Assembly (NCBI GenBank): GCA_021802825.1
Contig: JAJZRG010000019.1
Coordinates: forward strand, 1 to 56,938
Direction: 5' to 3'
From: Chloroflexota bacterium
Lineage (GTDB): Bacteria; Chloroflexota; Limnocylindria; Limnocylindrales; CSP1-4
Length of the DNA: 56,938 nt
Shown here: piece by piece, positions 11,005-20,253 of the stretch
Layout: every line of letters starts with the position of its first letter
Position numbering within the stretch: the first letter of the stretch is position 1
Position numbers and translations under genes: made by a program
Notes under the pieces: model-generated
Database searches by the model: none
The model's input: the letters and a program-made list of their open reading frames with translations, nothing else
What the model was told of the DNA's origin: nothing

Positions 11005-11382
11005 ATGACGTACCTGGCCATCTCCATCGGCGCCATGCTCGGCGCGAACGCACGCTTCCTGCTCGGCGGCTGGGTGGTGGACCGCATGGGCGCGGAGTTC
11101 CCGTACGGCACCCTCCTCATCAACGTCAGCGGCTCGTTCGCCATCGGGCTCGTGTATGCGCTGATCGAGCGCCATGGAGCGCCGGACTGGGCGCGCCCGC
11201 TGCTGATGGTGGGCATCCTTGGCGGCTACACGACGTTCTCGACGTTCTCGCTCGACGCGCTCGCGCTCGCAGAGCGGGGCGCCTGGCTGGCCGCGGGGAC
11301 GTACGTCCTGGCCAGCGTTGCCGCCTCCCTGGGCGCGGTCTGGCTGGGCGTCACCCTCGGCGGCCTCGGCGGGGCCAGCTGA
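11005..11382 (+). CDS. crcB: Fluoride exporter CrcB/Fluc
   Basis: 125 aa with four transmembrane helices, the normal size. It forms a dual-topology dimeric channel that expels fluoride from the cytoplasm. Diagnostic segments are GAMLGANARFLLGGWV near residue 9, the polar track YGTLLINVSGSFAIG near 35 (with the conserved Asn) and GGYTTFSTFSLDAL near 72 (phenylalanine box and TTFST). A GGAGG Shine-Dalgarno sequence stands about 6 nt before the ATG. Expression is expected to be switched on by fluoride through the riboswitch at 10893-10985. Confidence 0.96.
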   Translation: MTYLAISIGAMLGANARFLLGGWVVDRMGAEFPYGTLLINVSGSFAIGLVYALIERHGAPDWARPLLMVGILGGYTTFSTFSLDALALAERGAWLAAGTYVLASVAASLGAVWLGVTLGGLGGAS

Positions 11383-11724
11383 CCGACGGGAAGCGCCAGC
11401 GCGACGTAGGAGATCGGCAGGGTGCGGTCCCCAGGGGCGTTCCGCGGACCGGGCGAACGGACGAAGACGCACTAAGAGCCCTTAATGTTTCGTGCAGCTC
11501 CGCTCCAATACTGGTAACGTCCGCGACGTCAACCCGACGACAGGGGCATCAGCTGCATATACGCCGTCCGGCAGGGTGACCTGTCGTCCGTTCGTCGTCC
11601 ACACCCGGACGCGCGATCGCCCCTTGGCGTGCTGCCCCCGCAGCCGCCTAGCCTCCTCTGCATGGCCGGCGTCATCCCATCGCCACGACGGTAGTACCGC
11701 CGTGCCCTGGTAGAGAGGAGAATT
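11383..11724. other. Structured leader region of the NlpC/P60 gene
   Basis: 342 bp without a gene. AATACT at 11507-11512 may be a -10 box, which would give a leader of about 200 nt. Inside it, GACGACAGG (11536-11544) pairs perfectly with CCTGTCGTC (11580-11588). I compared it with the c-di-AMP riboswitch expected at such genes and found no convincing match to its conserved core. Confidence 0.45.
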
Positions 11725-12456
11725 TTGGGGTTCACCGCTGGCCTCCGGGCTCTCGGGATCGCGGCCGTAGCCGCTGCATCCATCGCCACTGTCGCCGCGC
11801 CCTCCGCGGCCGCCAGTACGTCCATCTCCGCCCCGACGGCCGCCGCGCGCGTCGTCCAAATCGCCGAGCAGCAGCGTGGCAAGCGCTACGCCTTCGGCGC
11901 CGCCGGCCCCTCCGCCTTCGACTGCTCCGGTCTCGTTGTGTACGCCTACCGTCGCGCTGGCGTTGCCGGCCGCCTCGGTGGCGGTCACTCGGGCCGCGGG
12001 ATGCTTGCCTGGGCCATCGCCCACCACCGCTTCAGCCGGTCCAACCCGCAGCTGGGTGACGTCGTGGTCTACGGCGGCGGCTCGCACGTGGGGATCTACA
12101 TCGGCCAAGGCGAGATCGTCAGCGCGCTCAACCCGAGGCAGGGAGTCCGGACCACGGGCCTGCACGCGCTGAGCAACTCCGTCACCGGCTACATCCACAC
12201 CGGGCTCGGGAGGCGCGTCCTGCCGTTGACTCCTGTGGCCGCGAAGATGCAGCTGGCCGGGCACACCGTGAAGACGCTCTTCTTCACGAATCTCCGGGTC
12301 GGCGCCTCCACCGCGTCTCGCGTCCTCGCCGTCGTTCGGCCGGGCACCCATCTTCGCGTGATCGGCTCTGCCGTCACCACGGGCAAGCGGTGGGACCACG
12401 TCGTGTACCTCCGGCGCACGTACTGGGTGCGTGCCGACTTGGTGCGCGCCGTCTGA
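11725..12456 (+). CDS. Secreted NlpC/P60 peptidoglycan endopeptidase with C-terminal SH3-like domain
   Basis: 243 aa. An N-terminal signal peptide is clear (hydrophobic stretch GIAAVAAASIATVAAPSAAA, residues about 11-30). The NlpC/P60 domain (about 40-165) has the catalytic cysteine in AFDCSGLVVYAYR and the histidine in GGGSHVGIYIG. The C-terminal 70 residues (VKTLFFTNLRVGASTASRVL onward) look like a bacterial SH3 wall-binding domain. It is predicted to cleave peptide stems of peptidoglycan outside the membrane. The start is TTG at 11725 with AGAGAGGAG about 5 nt upstream; no better ATG or GTG precedes the signal peptide. A long structured leader precedes it. Confidence 0.87.
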   Translation: MGFTAGLRALGIAAVAAASIATVAAPSAAASTSISAPTAAARVVQIAEQQRGKRYAFGAAGPSAFDCSGLVVYAYRRAGVAGRLGGGHSGRGMLAWAIAHHRFSRSNPQLGDVVVYGGGSHVGIYIGQGEIVSALNPRQGVRTTGLHALSNSVTGYIHTGLGRRVLPLTPVAAKMQLAGHTVKTLFFTNLRVGASTASRVLAVVRPGTHLRVIGSAVTTGKRWDHVVYLRRTYWVRADLVRAV

Positions 12457-12554
12457 CCGCACGGCCGGTCTGGATCTGGGCGGGGGCCTGATCCCTCGGG
12501 ACCGGCCGGTCCAGCGTCGTGGCGCCCGAGGGGCGCGACGACCAAGACACGCGC

Positions 12555-12596
12555 GAGCGGGCGCTTCGGGACCTTCCCGGGGCGCCCGCTCTTTGT
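12555..12596 (+). terminator. Intrinsic terminator after the NlpC/P60 gene
   Basis: GAGCGGGCGC (12555-12564) pairs perfectly with GCGCCCGCTC (12582-12591), followed by TTTGTGTG. A further hairpin precedes it at about 12514-12541. The stem could also end the convergent acyl-CoA synthetase transcript, though no T run is seen on that side. Confidence 0.75.
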
Positions 12597-12696
12597 GTGC
12601 GTCGGGCAGGTCGGGGTGCATGCCCCCGCCGCCAGCCGGGCCGCTGGCGACGACGTGGTCGCAGGGGCGCCGAGTCGCGTGGTTGTTGGCCGGGGG

Positions 12697-14967
12697 TCAG
12701 CGTTCCCGGACGGTCGCGTCGCACCAGGCGGCGAGCACGCGCGTGGCGGCGTCGGCGGTCCCCACCACGGGGATCCCCGCGGCCGCCAGGCGGTCGCGGA
12801 GCGGGTCGTAGAGCGGCCCGGCGTCGACCACGGCGATCCAAGGCTTGGTCGTCGTGCCCCACAGGTCCGCCACCACATCGGCCAGGGCGCCGGGACGGCC
12901 CAGGTCCTCGCCGTGGCCGGGCCCGGCGGGCAGCGTGTCGAGCGTGTCGGTCATGGGCACCAGCCCGAGGATCCCCACATCCACATCGTCGGCGGCGAGG
13001 ATCCCGCGCATCGCCTCGCCCACGGTCCGCGCATCGGCGATGGGCGTCAGGTCGAGCGGGTTGCGCACGTCCACGACCGAGCTGATCCCGGCTGGGGCGA
13101 GCAGGTCGCCCAGGGCGTGCTCGGTTGCCGTCGGGAACGGCGCCAGCGCCAGCGTCCCTGCGTGGTCGGCGATCGTCACGCACTCGGACCCGGCGTTGCT
13201 GACCGCGCCCAGCCGCCGCCCCCGCGCCGGCCGCGCGTCGAGCAAGGCGAACGAGCGGAGCAGGTCGTCGAACTCTGCGGGGGTCTCGGCCCACGTCACG
13301 CCCACCTGGCGCGCCAGGGCGCGGGTCACCGCCGCGTCGCCCGCGATCGCCGCCGTGTGGCTCGCCGACGCACCGGCCCCGGCCGCCGTCCGACCGGCCC
13401 GGTACAGCACCACCGTTCCGCCGTCCGCTCGAAGCCGCGCCGCGGCCTCGAGGAACCGCAGCCCGTCGAGCCGCACGAACCCCTCGACGTACACGCCCAC
13501 CACGCGCACCTCGGGGTCACCGGCGAGGCTCGCGAGGTAGTCGCCCGCCGTGAGGTCCGTCTGGTTGCCGATCGTGATGACGTACCGCGGATCCAGCGGC
13601 GCGAGCCGCGACAGCCGGGTGATCGCGAACGCGCCGCTCCCGGTGATGAGCGCCATCGGCGCGGGGCGCGAGCCCGGCGGGAGCTTGGCGTGCGGGATGA
13701 ACAGCGTGTCGTACCGGCCAGGGCGCGAGCGGATGCCGAGGCAGTTGCCGCCGTTGATCACCGGGCCGCCGTCGGGTCGGGTGCGGGCGGCCGCCAGCGC
13801 CTCGCGCATCCGGGCCGCGAGGGGGCCGCCGCCGCTCTTCTCCTCGAGCCCGCCGGGGATCACGATCAGCGACGCGGCGAGGTCGCGTTCCACCGCCTCG
13901 GCGACGAACCCGGGCGTGGCCGCCGCCGGCAGGACGACCACCAGCAGGTCAACTCGGGCGGCCAGCGAGGCGAGGTCGGGTACGCACCGCACGCCGTCGA
14001 TCTGCTCGGTGCGGGGCTTGATGACCGTGATCGCAGCCGGGTCGAAGCCCTCGCGGAGCACGTTGTGGAGGATCACGCGCCCGGAGTTCGTCGCCGACGA
14101 GACCCCGACGATGGCGATCGACCGAGGGGCGAGGAGGCGGGCGACGGCGGCTGCGGGCCGGGGCGCCCGGACGGGGCGGGGGCCGTCGCCGAGGCGGACC
14201 AGGACGTCGAGCGCGACGAGGCCGTTGGCGGTGACAGCGGCCGGGTTGACCTCGACCTCCGCGATCTCGTTTGGCGCGAGCGGGGCCAGGGCGAGCAGCC
14301 GCTGCACAGCCTCAGCCAGGCGGGCAGGCGCGAGCCGCGGCGGCTGGCCGCGCACGGACCGGGTCGCCAGCCGCACGGCCGTCGCCTCGGCGAGCGCCTG
14401 CTCGACGCACTCGGGGGGCGTGAGCGCGAGCGACACGATCCCGAGCTCGCGACCGGGCCTCAGGTCGGCGGCGAGGGACTCGGTTGCGATCCCGCCTGCG
14501 CCCACCGTGGCCAGCGGCCCGAAGTCATCGGTCCAGCGGAACGAGAGCAGGAGCTCGCCGCCGGGGTCGCGGTCGTGCGCGACCAGTTCGGCCACCGTGA
14601 ACCCGGTGGGCGGGGATGGGAGCCGTGCCCGCATCGCGGCCATCGAGGCTCGGACCGCCTCGACCGTGCGAGCCGGGAAGGCGACCCCACCGTGCTCGGT
14701 CTTGTGGGAAAGCCCGAGCACGACCGCTTTGACCACGACCCGCTCGCCGGCGAAGGCCGCGAGGAGCCGCCGGTCCACCGCACTCTCGTCCGCGACGAGC
14801 CGCCAGGTGGGGACGGCGATGCCCAGCGCGCCGAGCAGCGCGAGTCCCTCGGGCTCGCTCAGGGTGTCGCGGCCCTGGGCGCGGGCGACGGCGAGGAGCG
14901 CGCGGATCGCGCCCAGGTCGGGGTCGTGCACGATCCTAGAGTGCTCCGCCCGCCGGCCCTCGTGCAT
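12697..14967 (-). CDS. ADP-forming acyl-CoA (acetate-CoA) synthetase, fused beta-alpha
   Basis: 756 aa (744 if the GTG at 14931 is used). An N-terminal ATP-grasp (beta) domain, about residues 20-250, is followed by the CoA-binding domain (APRSIAIVGVSSATNSGRVI near 290) and the two succinyl-CoA-synthetase-like ligase domains. GASASHTAAIAGD near 534 holds the phosphorylated histidine. It makes ATP from acyl-CoA + ADP + Pi, or runs in reverse. A link to acetyl-CoA from the window's PFOR is an inference. The start is uncertain: neither candidate has a Shine-Dalgarno sequence, and a TAGGAT lies only 1 nt before the GTG, too close for a normal leaderless start. Confidence 0.87.
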   Translation of the reverse strand: MHEGRRAEHSRIVHDPDLGAIRALLAVARAQGRDTLSEPEGLALLGALGIAVPTWRLVADESAVDRRLLAAFAGERVVVKAVVLGLSHKTEHGGVAFPARTVEAVRASMAAMRARLPSPPTGFTVAELVAHDRDPGGELLLSFRWTDDFGPLATVGAGGIATESLAADLRPGRELGIVSLALTPPECVEQALAEATAVRLATRSVRGQPPRLAPARLAEAVQRLLALAPLAPNEIAEVEVNPAAVTANGLVALDVLVRLGDGPRPVRAPRPAAAVARLLAPRSIAIVGVSSATNSGRVILHNVLREGFDPAAITVIKPRTEQIDGVRCVPDLASLAARVDLLVVVLPAAATPGFVAEAVERDLAASLIVIPGGLEEKSGGGPLAARMREALAAARTRPDGGPVINGGNCLGIRSRPGRYDTLFIPHAKLPPGSRPAPMALITGSGAFAITRLSRLAPLDPRYVITIGNQTDLTAGDYLASLAGDPEVRVVGVYVEGFVRLDGLRFLEAAARLRADGGTVVLYRAGRTAAGAGASASHTAAIAGDAAVTRALARQVGVTWAETPAEFDDLLRSFALLDARPARGRRLGAVSNAGSECVTIADHAGTLALAPFPTATEHALGDLLAPAGISSVVDVRNPLDLTPIADARTVGEAMRGILAADDVDVGILGLVPMTDTLDTLPAGPGHGEDLGRPGALADVVADLWGTTTKPWIAVVDAGPLYDPLRDRLAAAGIPVVGTADAATRVLAAWCDATVRER

Positions 14968-15156
14968 AGCGCCGTTCGGACCCCATTTGGCGGGCCGGGC
15001 TAGCTGTGGGCACGGCTTCGGGCCGCGACTTCGACGAGGTGGGTGCGGTGGGACCCGTCATCCTGCGCCGAGAGCAGCGGGAGGCCCAAGCCGGGACGAC
15101 AAGCTCGCATGGCGGCAGCCCGCACGAGGCGAGCTCGCGTGGTCTCCTCCGGCACC

Positions 15157-16101
15157 CTACCCGGCCAGCAGCGCCCGGACCTCGGGCAGGCGCTCGATCG
15201 TCTCGGCGTCGTACGGGCGGCGGGTGTCCACCAGGATGTGCGTGAAGCCGGCCTCCACGAAGGGCCGCAGGCGTTCCGCGACAAATGCCGGCGACCCGCA
15301 CAGGTCGCCCGGGTCGCTCTCGTCGGAGCCATTGGCCGCGCGGTGCTCGGCGAGGACGCGGGTGGCCTGGGCGGGGTCGTCGCGCAGGATCGCGTCGATC
15401 GTCAGCACCCGCTCGATCTCGTCAGGGTCCCGCCCCAGGTCCGCACAGTGCTGCCGGAGGATCCGGTCGTGGCCCACGACGTCCTCGACGCTGCCGCTCG
15501 TGTTCCATGCGTCGGCGTATCGCGCCGCCGTCCGCAGCGTCTTCCTCGGCCCGGACCCGCCGATCAGGATGGGCAGGCGGGTCTGTACCGGGCGCGGCTC
15601 GCACAGCGCGTCGGCCATCTGGTAGAAGCGGCCGTCGTGGCGCACGATGCGCTCGCCGTCGAGCAGCCGGCGGCTGAGCATGACCGCCTCGTCGAGGGCG
15701 TCGAGCCGCTCCCCGAAACCGGAGCGGAAGTCGATCCCGAACGCCTCGTGCTCGCGCTCGAACCACGCGCCGCCCAGGCCCAGAACGGCCCGCCCGCCGG
15801 AGAGGTGGTCGAGGGTCGTCGCCATCTTGACGGTGAGCCCGGGGTTGCGGAACGTGTTCGCGCCGACCATCAGGCCGAGCGTCGCGCGGTTCGTGACCTG
15901 CGACCACGCGGCGAGCGTTGTCCAGCCCTCGAGGATCGGCTGCTGCCAGGGCCCCACGATCGCGTTGAGGTGGTCCCAGGTCCAGATCGAGTCGATGCCG
16001 GCGCGGTCGGCGCGGACGGCGGCGTCCCGGATCTCGGGCCAGCTCCTGGTCTGGGGCCAGAGGAGGACGCCGGTGCGAACGGGGTGGCGGGTGGTGGACA
16101 T
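15157..16101 (-). CDS. LLM-class F420-dependent oxidoreductase
   Basis: 314 aa. It begins [20 protein letters not shown], has [18 protein letters not shown] (the WDHL segment of the family) and the cofactor-binding [20 protein letters not shown]. The second half has the usual [20 protein letters not shown]. It is probably an F420- or FMN-dependent oxidoreductase of unknown substrate. The start at ATG 16101 is supported by AGAGG about 6 nt upstream. It is divergent from the HAD phosphatase gene and closest in type to the GGSGP(R/K) subgroup. Confidence 0.85.
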   Translation of the reverse strand: MSTTRHPVRTGVLLWPQTRSWPEIRDAAVRADRAGIDSIWTWDHLNAIVGPWQQPILEGWTTLAAWSQVTNRATLGLMVGANTFRNPGLTVKMATTLDHLSGGRAVLGLGGAWFEREHEAFGIDFRSGFGERLDALDEAVMLSRRLLDGERIVRHDGRFYQMADALCEPRPVQTRLPILIGGSGPRKTLRTAARYADAWNTSGSVEDVVGHDRILRQHCADLGRDPDEIERVLTIDAILRDDPAQATRVLAEHRAANGSDESDPGDLCGSPAFVAERLRPFVEAGFTHILVDTRRPYDAETIERLPEVRALLAG

Positions 16102-16279
16102 GTGGACCTCTCGGCAGGCAGGCGTCGAACGCTACCGGGAGCGTAGCGCGGGTGCCGGGGCGAGGCCCCGTCGGGCGCGGCGCAGGAACGTGTCGAAGCC
16201 GGCCAGCTTCCCGGACACGACGACAACACTTCCGGACCCGCGATGCGCTCGCGTTCATCCCATGTTGACGCCCGGTCGG

Positions 16280-16285
16280 TACCAT
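16280..16285 (+). promoter_or_regulatory. -10 box of the HAD phosphatase gene (TACCAT), leaderless
   Basis: TACCAT with 6 nt to the ATG at 16292. No Shine-Dalgarno sequence is present. Confidence 0.45.
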
Positions 16286-16291
16286 CCGCGC

Positions 16292-17071
16292 ATGATCCCG
16301 CCCACGATCCGCAACTGGCTCATCGACATGGATGGCGTGCTGGTCCACGAGGAGGTCGTCATCCCGGGCGCCGACACCTTCCTCGCCCGTCTGGGCGAGC
16401 TGGGGATGCGGTTCCTGGTCATGACCAACAACTCGATCTACACGCCCCGCGACCTGTCAGCGCGCCTCCGAGCGAGCGGTCTCGACGTGCCCGAGACGGC
16501 GATCTGGACCTCGGCCCTCGCGACAGCCCGCTTCCTGAGGCTCCAGCGCCCCGGAGGCACCGCGTTCGTGATCGGCGAGGCCGGCCTGACCACCGCGCTC
16601 CACGATGCCGGGTACACCCTGACCGAGCGGAGCCCGGACTACGTGGTCCTGGGCGAGACGCGGACGTACAGCTTCGAGCGCGTCACGCGGGCCATCCGGC
16701 TGGTGGCCGAGGGCGCCCGGTTCATCGCCACCAACCCGGACGCGTCGGGGCCAACGCCAGACGGCCCGGTGCCGGCCACGGGTGCGGTCGCGGCGCTGAT
16801 CTCCATGGCAACCGGCGTCCAACCGTACTTCGTCGGCAAGCCCAACCCGCTCATGGTCCGGAGCGCGCTCAACGCCCTCGACGCGCACTCGGAGAACTCG
16901 GGCGTGATCGGCGACCGGATGGACACCGACGTGAAGTCGGGCCTCGAGGCGGGCATGTTCACGGTGCTCGTGCTCACGGGCTCGACAGCCGCCGGAGAGG
17001 TTGACCGCTTCCCGTACCAGCCCTCGCTGATCGCCGCCTCGGTCCGCGAGCTGGGCGAGCAGCTCGCGTAG
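16292..17071 (+). CDS. HAD-superfamily phosphatase, subfamily IIA (NagD-like)
   Basis: 259 aa. HAD motif I is [13 protein letters not shown] near residue 8, with both catalytic aspartates. Motif II is [15 protein letters not shown] near 34, motif III includes [14 protein letters not shown] near 190 and motif IV is [19 protein letters not shown] near 208. The C2-type cap between them places it in the NagD/AraL group, which dephosphorylates sugar phosphates, nucleotides or 4-nitrophenyl phosphate in vitro. The substrate is not predictable. It starts leaderless at 16292 and is followed after 10 nt by an LLM gene, with which it is likely co-transcribed. Confidence 0.88.
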   Translation: MIPPTIRNWLIDMDGVLVHEEVVIPGADTFLARLGELGMRFLVMTNNSIYTPRDLSARLRASGLDVPETAIWTSALATARFLRLQRPGGTAFVIGEAGLTTALHDAGYTLTERSPDYVVLGETRTYSFERVTRAIRLVAEGARFIATNPDASGPTPDGPVPATGAVAALISMATGVQPYFVGKPNPLMVRSALNALDAHSENSGVIGDRMDTDVKSGLEAGMFTVLVLTGSTAAGEVDRFPYQPSLIAASVRELGEQLA

Positions 17072-17081
17072 GGAGGCAGCG

Positions 17082-18098
17082 ATGGGTCTCGGCTTCGGCC
17101 TCCTCTCCGCGCAGCTCCGGCCCGGCGAGACCGACTGGACGCGCGCCTACGACGAGACGATCCGGCTCGCGGTCGACGCGGAGCGCCTGGGCTTCGACAC
17201 CGTCTGGACGACCGAGCACCACTTCGTCGACGACGGCTACATGCCCTCGCTGCTGGTCGTGTCGGCCGCCATCGCGCAGGCCACCTCGAGGATCGGCATC
17301 GGGACCGGCGTGATCCTCGCGCCGCTCCACCACCCGCTGCGCCTGGCGGAGGATGCCGCCACCGTGCAGCTGCTCAGCCACGGGCGCCTGACGCTGGGCC
17401 TGGGCCTCGGCTGGTCCGAGACGGAGTTCGCGGGGTTCGGGGCGGACCTCCGCCGGCGCGGCGCGGCCATGGACGAGATCCTGCGGATCCTGCCCCAGGC
17501 CTGGTCGGGCGAGCCGTTCACGCACGAGGGCTCCGTGTACTCGTTCCCGACCCTCGGCGTCCGGCCGACGCCGCCGTCGCGGATCCCGGTGCTCGTCGGC
17601 GGGGGAGCGGAGGCGGCCATCCGCCGCGCGGCCCGTCTCGCGGACGGCATCTTCGCCAACGTCCCGGCCGACGCGTTCGTCCAGCAGGTGGGCTGGGTGC
17701 TCGACGAGTGTGAGCGCGTCGGCCGCGACCCCGCCACGTTCCGCTTCGTCCACTACTCGGTGCTGCTGCCGGGCCCGTCGCGCGCCGAGGCGATGGCGCG
17801 CTACCGCGACGCGCTGTGGGCGATGCAGTGGAAATACGCCGACATGGAGGCGTCGACCGCGCGCCCGCTGCCGGCAGCGGCGCCGCCCCCGCTGACCCGT
17901 TCCGACGACGAGCTCACGCGCGGCCGAGCGACCTTCGCCGGCACCGCCGATGAGCTGGTCGAGGCGCTTCTTGACTTGCGCCGGCGGGCCGGCGTCCCCG
18001 TCGAGCTGGCCGCTCGCAGCCACTTCCCGATGCTGGACTACGCGGCGCAGGTGGACCTGATGGCCCAGCTGGCCGAAGGAGTGGCACCGCACCTCTGA
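17082..18098 (+). CDS. LLM-class flavin/F420-dependent oxidoreductase
   Basis: 338 aa. It starts MGLGFGLLSAQLRP. The family segments are GFDTVWTTEHHFVDDGYMPS near residue 38, SRIGIGTGVILAPLHHPLRL, HGRLTLGLGLGWSETEFAGF and IPVLVGGGAEAAIRRAARLA. The TEHHF motif points to the luciferase-like alkanal/nitrilotriacetate-type subgroup. Substrate unknown. GGAGG stands 6-7 nt before the ATG. It is 10 nt downstream of the HAD phosphatase gene. Confidence 0.85.
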   Translation: MGLGFGLLSAQLRPGETDWTRAYDETIRLAVDAERLGFDTVWTTEHHFVDDGYMPSLLVVSAAIAQATSRIGIGTGVILAPLHHPLRLAEDAATVQLLSHGRLTLGLGLGWSETEFAGFGADLRRRGAAMDEILRILPQAWSGEPFTHEGSVYSFPTLGVRPTPPSRIPVLVGGGAEAAIRRAARLADGIFANVPADAFVQQVGWVLDECERVGRDPATFRFVHYSVLLPGPSRAEAMARYRDALWAMQWKYADMEASTARPLPAAAPPPLTRSDDELTRGRATFAGTADELVEALLDLRRRAGVPVELAARSHFPMLDYAAQVDLMAQLAEGVAPHL

Positions 18099-18154
18099 TG
18101 GCGCTGGCGGGGGGGGGCCGACGCGACCTGCGATGGGCGGGGTGGTGCCCCTCG

Positions 18155-19999
18155 CTACTCCGTGGCCAGCAGCCGTCCGTCGGTTGACCAGAACTCGCCC
18201 TGTTCGCCCGACGAGCAGCTGAATGTCCATTCGGCGGGATTGGCGTGGATCAGCTTGCCCGTGAAGGCGACGGGCCCGCAGGTGAGCGACAGCGCCGGGA
18301 ACAGGCACATGACCCCGTGATCGCCGGTCCCTCGCTGGAACCCGGGGATGGCGAGACCGGACAGCTCAAGGTCGCCCCCGCGCCGGATCGGGAGCCCGAG
18401 GGCGCCAGGGCTCGGGTCCGACAGCCTGCTCACGACCTCGTTGCTGAGGCTGCCGATGGTCACCGTCGATGACCCCGCCGTCGGGCACCCCTCCCACGGC
18501 TTGGCGAGCGTCCAGTCCACCTTGGCGTGGCTGCCCGACGCGAACACGAGCGCGGCGCCGACGTCCTCGATGATGATCAGGTCGAACACCGCGTGCGCGC
18601 GATCGCCACGGTCCGAGACGTGGTCCAGCGTGAGTTGGCCCGTGATCCGGTGCAGGACGCCGCGTGGCGTCGGAGCATTCGCAATGCCCGCACAATCCGC
18701 GATGTCCGCGAATGTCAAGCCCGGGCTGGCGGCAGCGCCGACCAGTTGCAGGAACCGCTCCAGCCCGAGGATCAGCGCCGGGTCCACGGGCGCGTCCTTG
18801 CACGTGCGCAGCAGACCGCTGCGGACGCGCGCGAGCAGGTCGACCATCTTGGCGACGCCGGCCGTCTCCGGGCCGCCCAGCAGCTGGATCTGTCGGTCGA
18901 GGCCGGCGATGAGCTGGAACAGGTCCAGCATCTCGCCGATGTCCGACACGCGTCCCGAATCGGCGGCCCTGCCGATCTCGGCGCTGTCGAGGACCTTGGA
19001 CGTGATCGCGGTCTCGTACCTAACCAGGACGTCGACCGCCGGCGCCAGGGAGCCCAGGTCGGCATCGTCACCCGCCGCGGCTCGTCGCGCCTCGAACTCG
19101 ATGATCCGCCCCACCTCCGCGCTGAGCGCGTCCAGGTCCGCTGGCCGGCCGCCGTCGGCGAGCGCCAGCATGTCGGGATCGGTGGCGAGCCGGTCGCGCT
19201 CGGCGGCGATCCAGTCGCTCGCCGCTCGATCGCGGATCCCGGCGGCCGTCTCGGGGCTGACCCGGCCGCTCTGCTCCGCCATCGTGGCGGCGCTGTAGCG
19301 CACCTCGGCTGCGGCCTGTCGCCCCGTCGGCGTGTCGTCGCCCCGCGTGCCCGCCCATTTCTCGTACAGCGAGTTCGCGTTGCTCCCCAGATCGACGGCG
19401 ACGCTGCCCGAGAAGTGGGGGATGACCATCTCCACGACCTCGGCTTCGGGGTAGGCGGCCATGGCCAGCCGCGCGCGCGCGCCTGGCGCACTGCCCCGGT
19501 AGTCGAACGCCGCCCAGCCAGGTCCGATGGCCGGGCTCTCGATGGTCAGCATGGCCGGACGCAGCAACCGGAGGCCAGCCGGCAGGAGCTCGGCACCGGC
19601 GATGATGGTCCCGAGCTCAGTCGAGCCGTGCAGGGGCCGGATCGAGACCGTGACGTCGCTGGTGACCGAGAATCGCGCGACGGTCAGGCTGTAGGCCGTG
19701 CCGCTCGCATCCTTGCCGCGCACGACCCCGCCATCCTCGGGCGTGATCCTGCCCGTGGCCACCACGCCATCGACCTCGGCCGAAAGCGTGGCCGTGGGGA
19801 TGTCCGCTGGCAACGGAAGCTGGGCGCGGCTCGACGGGAGCTCCGTCGCGATCGACCTGCCCGGCGATGGGACGGCGGCCGGCGCCGGTCCCGACGCGCT
19901 CGCCGGCGATGCGTCGCCCCCGCCGCAGGCACCCACGGCGAGCGCCAGCGACGTGACGAGGGCCGCGGCCGTCCTGCGGTGCGCAGAATCGTGGTGCAT
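18155..19999 (-). CDS. Large lipoprotein of unknown function
   Basis: 614 aa. A lipoprotein signal peptide is clear: LVTSLALAVGACGGG, with lipobox VGAC and cysteine near residue 25, then a Ser/Ala/Pro-rich tether to about residue 60. Residues about 60-210 look like beta-rich domains. About 220-410 is a helical region with many Ala/Asp/Arg heptad-like stretches, and the C-terminal part is beta-rich again with several cysteines. I do not recognise a family. It is probably anchored to the outer face of the cytoplasmic membrane. A good promoter (TTGACA, 17 bp, CACGAT) and GGGGGAG before the ATG are seen. No partner gene is evident. Confidence 0.75.
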   Translation of the reverse strand: MHHDSAHRRTAAALVTSLALAVGACGGGDASPASASGPAPAAVPSPGRSIATELPSSRAQLPLPADIPTATLSAEVDGVVATGRITPEDGGVVRGKDASGTAYSLTVARFSVTSDVTVSIRPLHGSTELGTIIAGAELLPAGLRLLRPAMLTIESPAIGPGWAAFDYRGSAPGARARLAMAAYPEAEVVEMVIPHFSGSVAVDLGSNANSLYEKWAGTRGDDTPTGRQAAAEVRYSAATMAEQSGRVSPETAAGIRDRAASDWIAAERDRLATDPDMLALADGGRPADLDALSAEVGRIIEFEARRAAAGDDADLGSLAPAVDVLVRYETAITSKVLDSAEIGRAADSGRVSDIGEMLDLFQLIAGLDRQIQLLGGPETAGVAKMVDLLARVRSGLLRTCKDAPVDPALILGLERFLQLVGAAASPGLTFADIADCAGIANAPTPRGVLHRITGQLTLDHVSDRGDRAHAVFDLIIIEDVGAALVFASGSHAKVDWTLAKPWEGCPTAGSSTVTIGSLSNEVVSRLSDPSPGALGLPIRRGGDLELSGLAIPGFQRGTGDHGVMCLFPALSLTCGPVAFTGKLIHANPAEWTFSCSSGEQGEFWSTDGRLLATE

Positions 20000-20084
20000 C
20001 GAGTCTCCCCCGTCGGGCAGCGTGGCGGTCGTGGGAGGCGCCTTGGTGCGAGCTCGGGTGGCGAGCAGGCGGGCCCGGGAGGCG

Positions 20085-20142
20085 ATCGTGCGGGGTGGTC
20101 GCGCGGCTGTCAATGGTTCCGCTGCAGTGCGGTTCCGCTGCA
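20085..20142 (-). promoter_or_regulatory. Promoter of the lipoprotein gene with upstream direct repeats
   Basis: On the minus strand: TTGACA (20113-20108), 17-bp spacer, CACGAT (20090-20085). Immediately upstream of the -35 lie two copies of a 12-mer (plus strand GGTTCCGCTGCA at 20115-20126 and 20131-20142), 16 bp apart. That is a typical place for an activator dimer. Confidence 0.55.
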
Positions 20143-20253
20143 CGGCGCACCAACGCCCTGCTCGTTGCGGGCTATTGGCTCCTGACCATGCCATGCTCGG
20201 CAGGGTCGAGGTCGGCGTGGGATGCTGAGGTCCCTTCGGCCTGCGAGGCGTCC

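Noticed and set aside
11507..11725. c-di-AMP (ydaO) riboswitch upstream of the NlpC/P60 gene
   Set aside because: The location is right, but the conserved GGGGAACCC and CCGAACCCGNCAGCUAACCUC-type blocks are not present. I keep only a structured-leader note.
14933..14938. TAGGAT as leaderless -10 for the acyl-CoA synthetase GTG at 14931
   Set aside because: Only 1 nt separates it from the GTG. A start 6-8 nt downstream would fall inside the coding sequence, so it is not used as evidence for that start.
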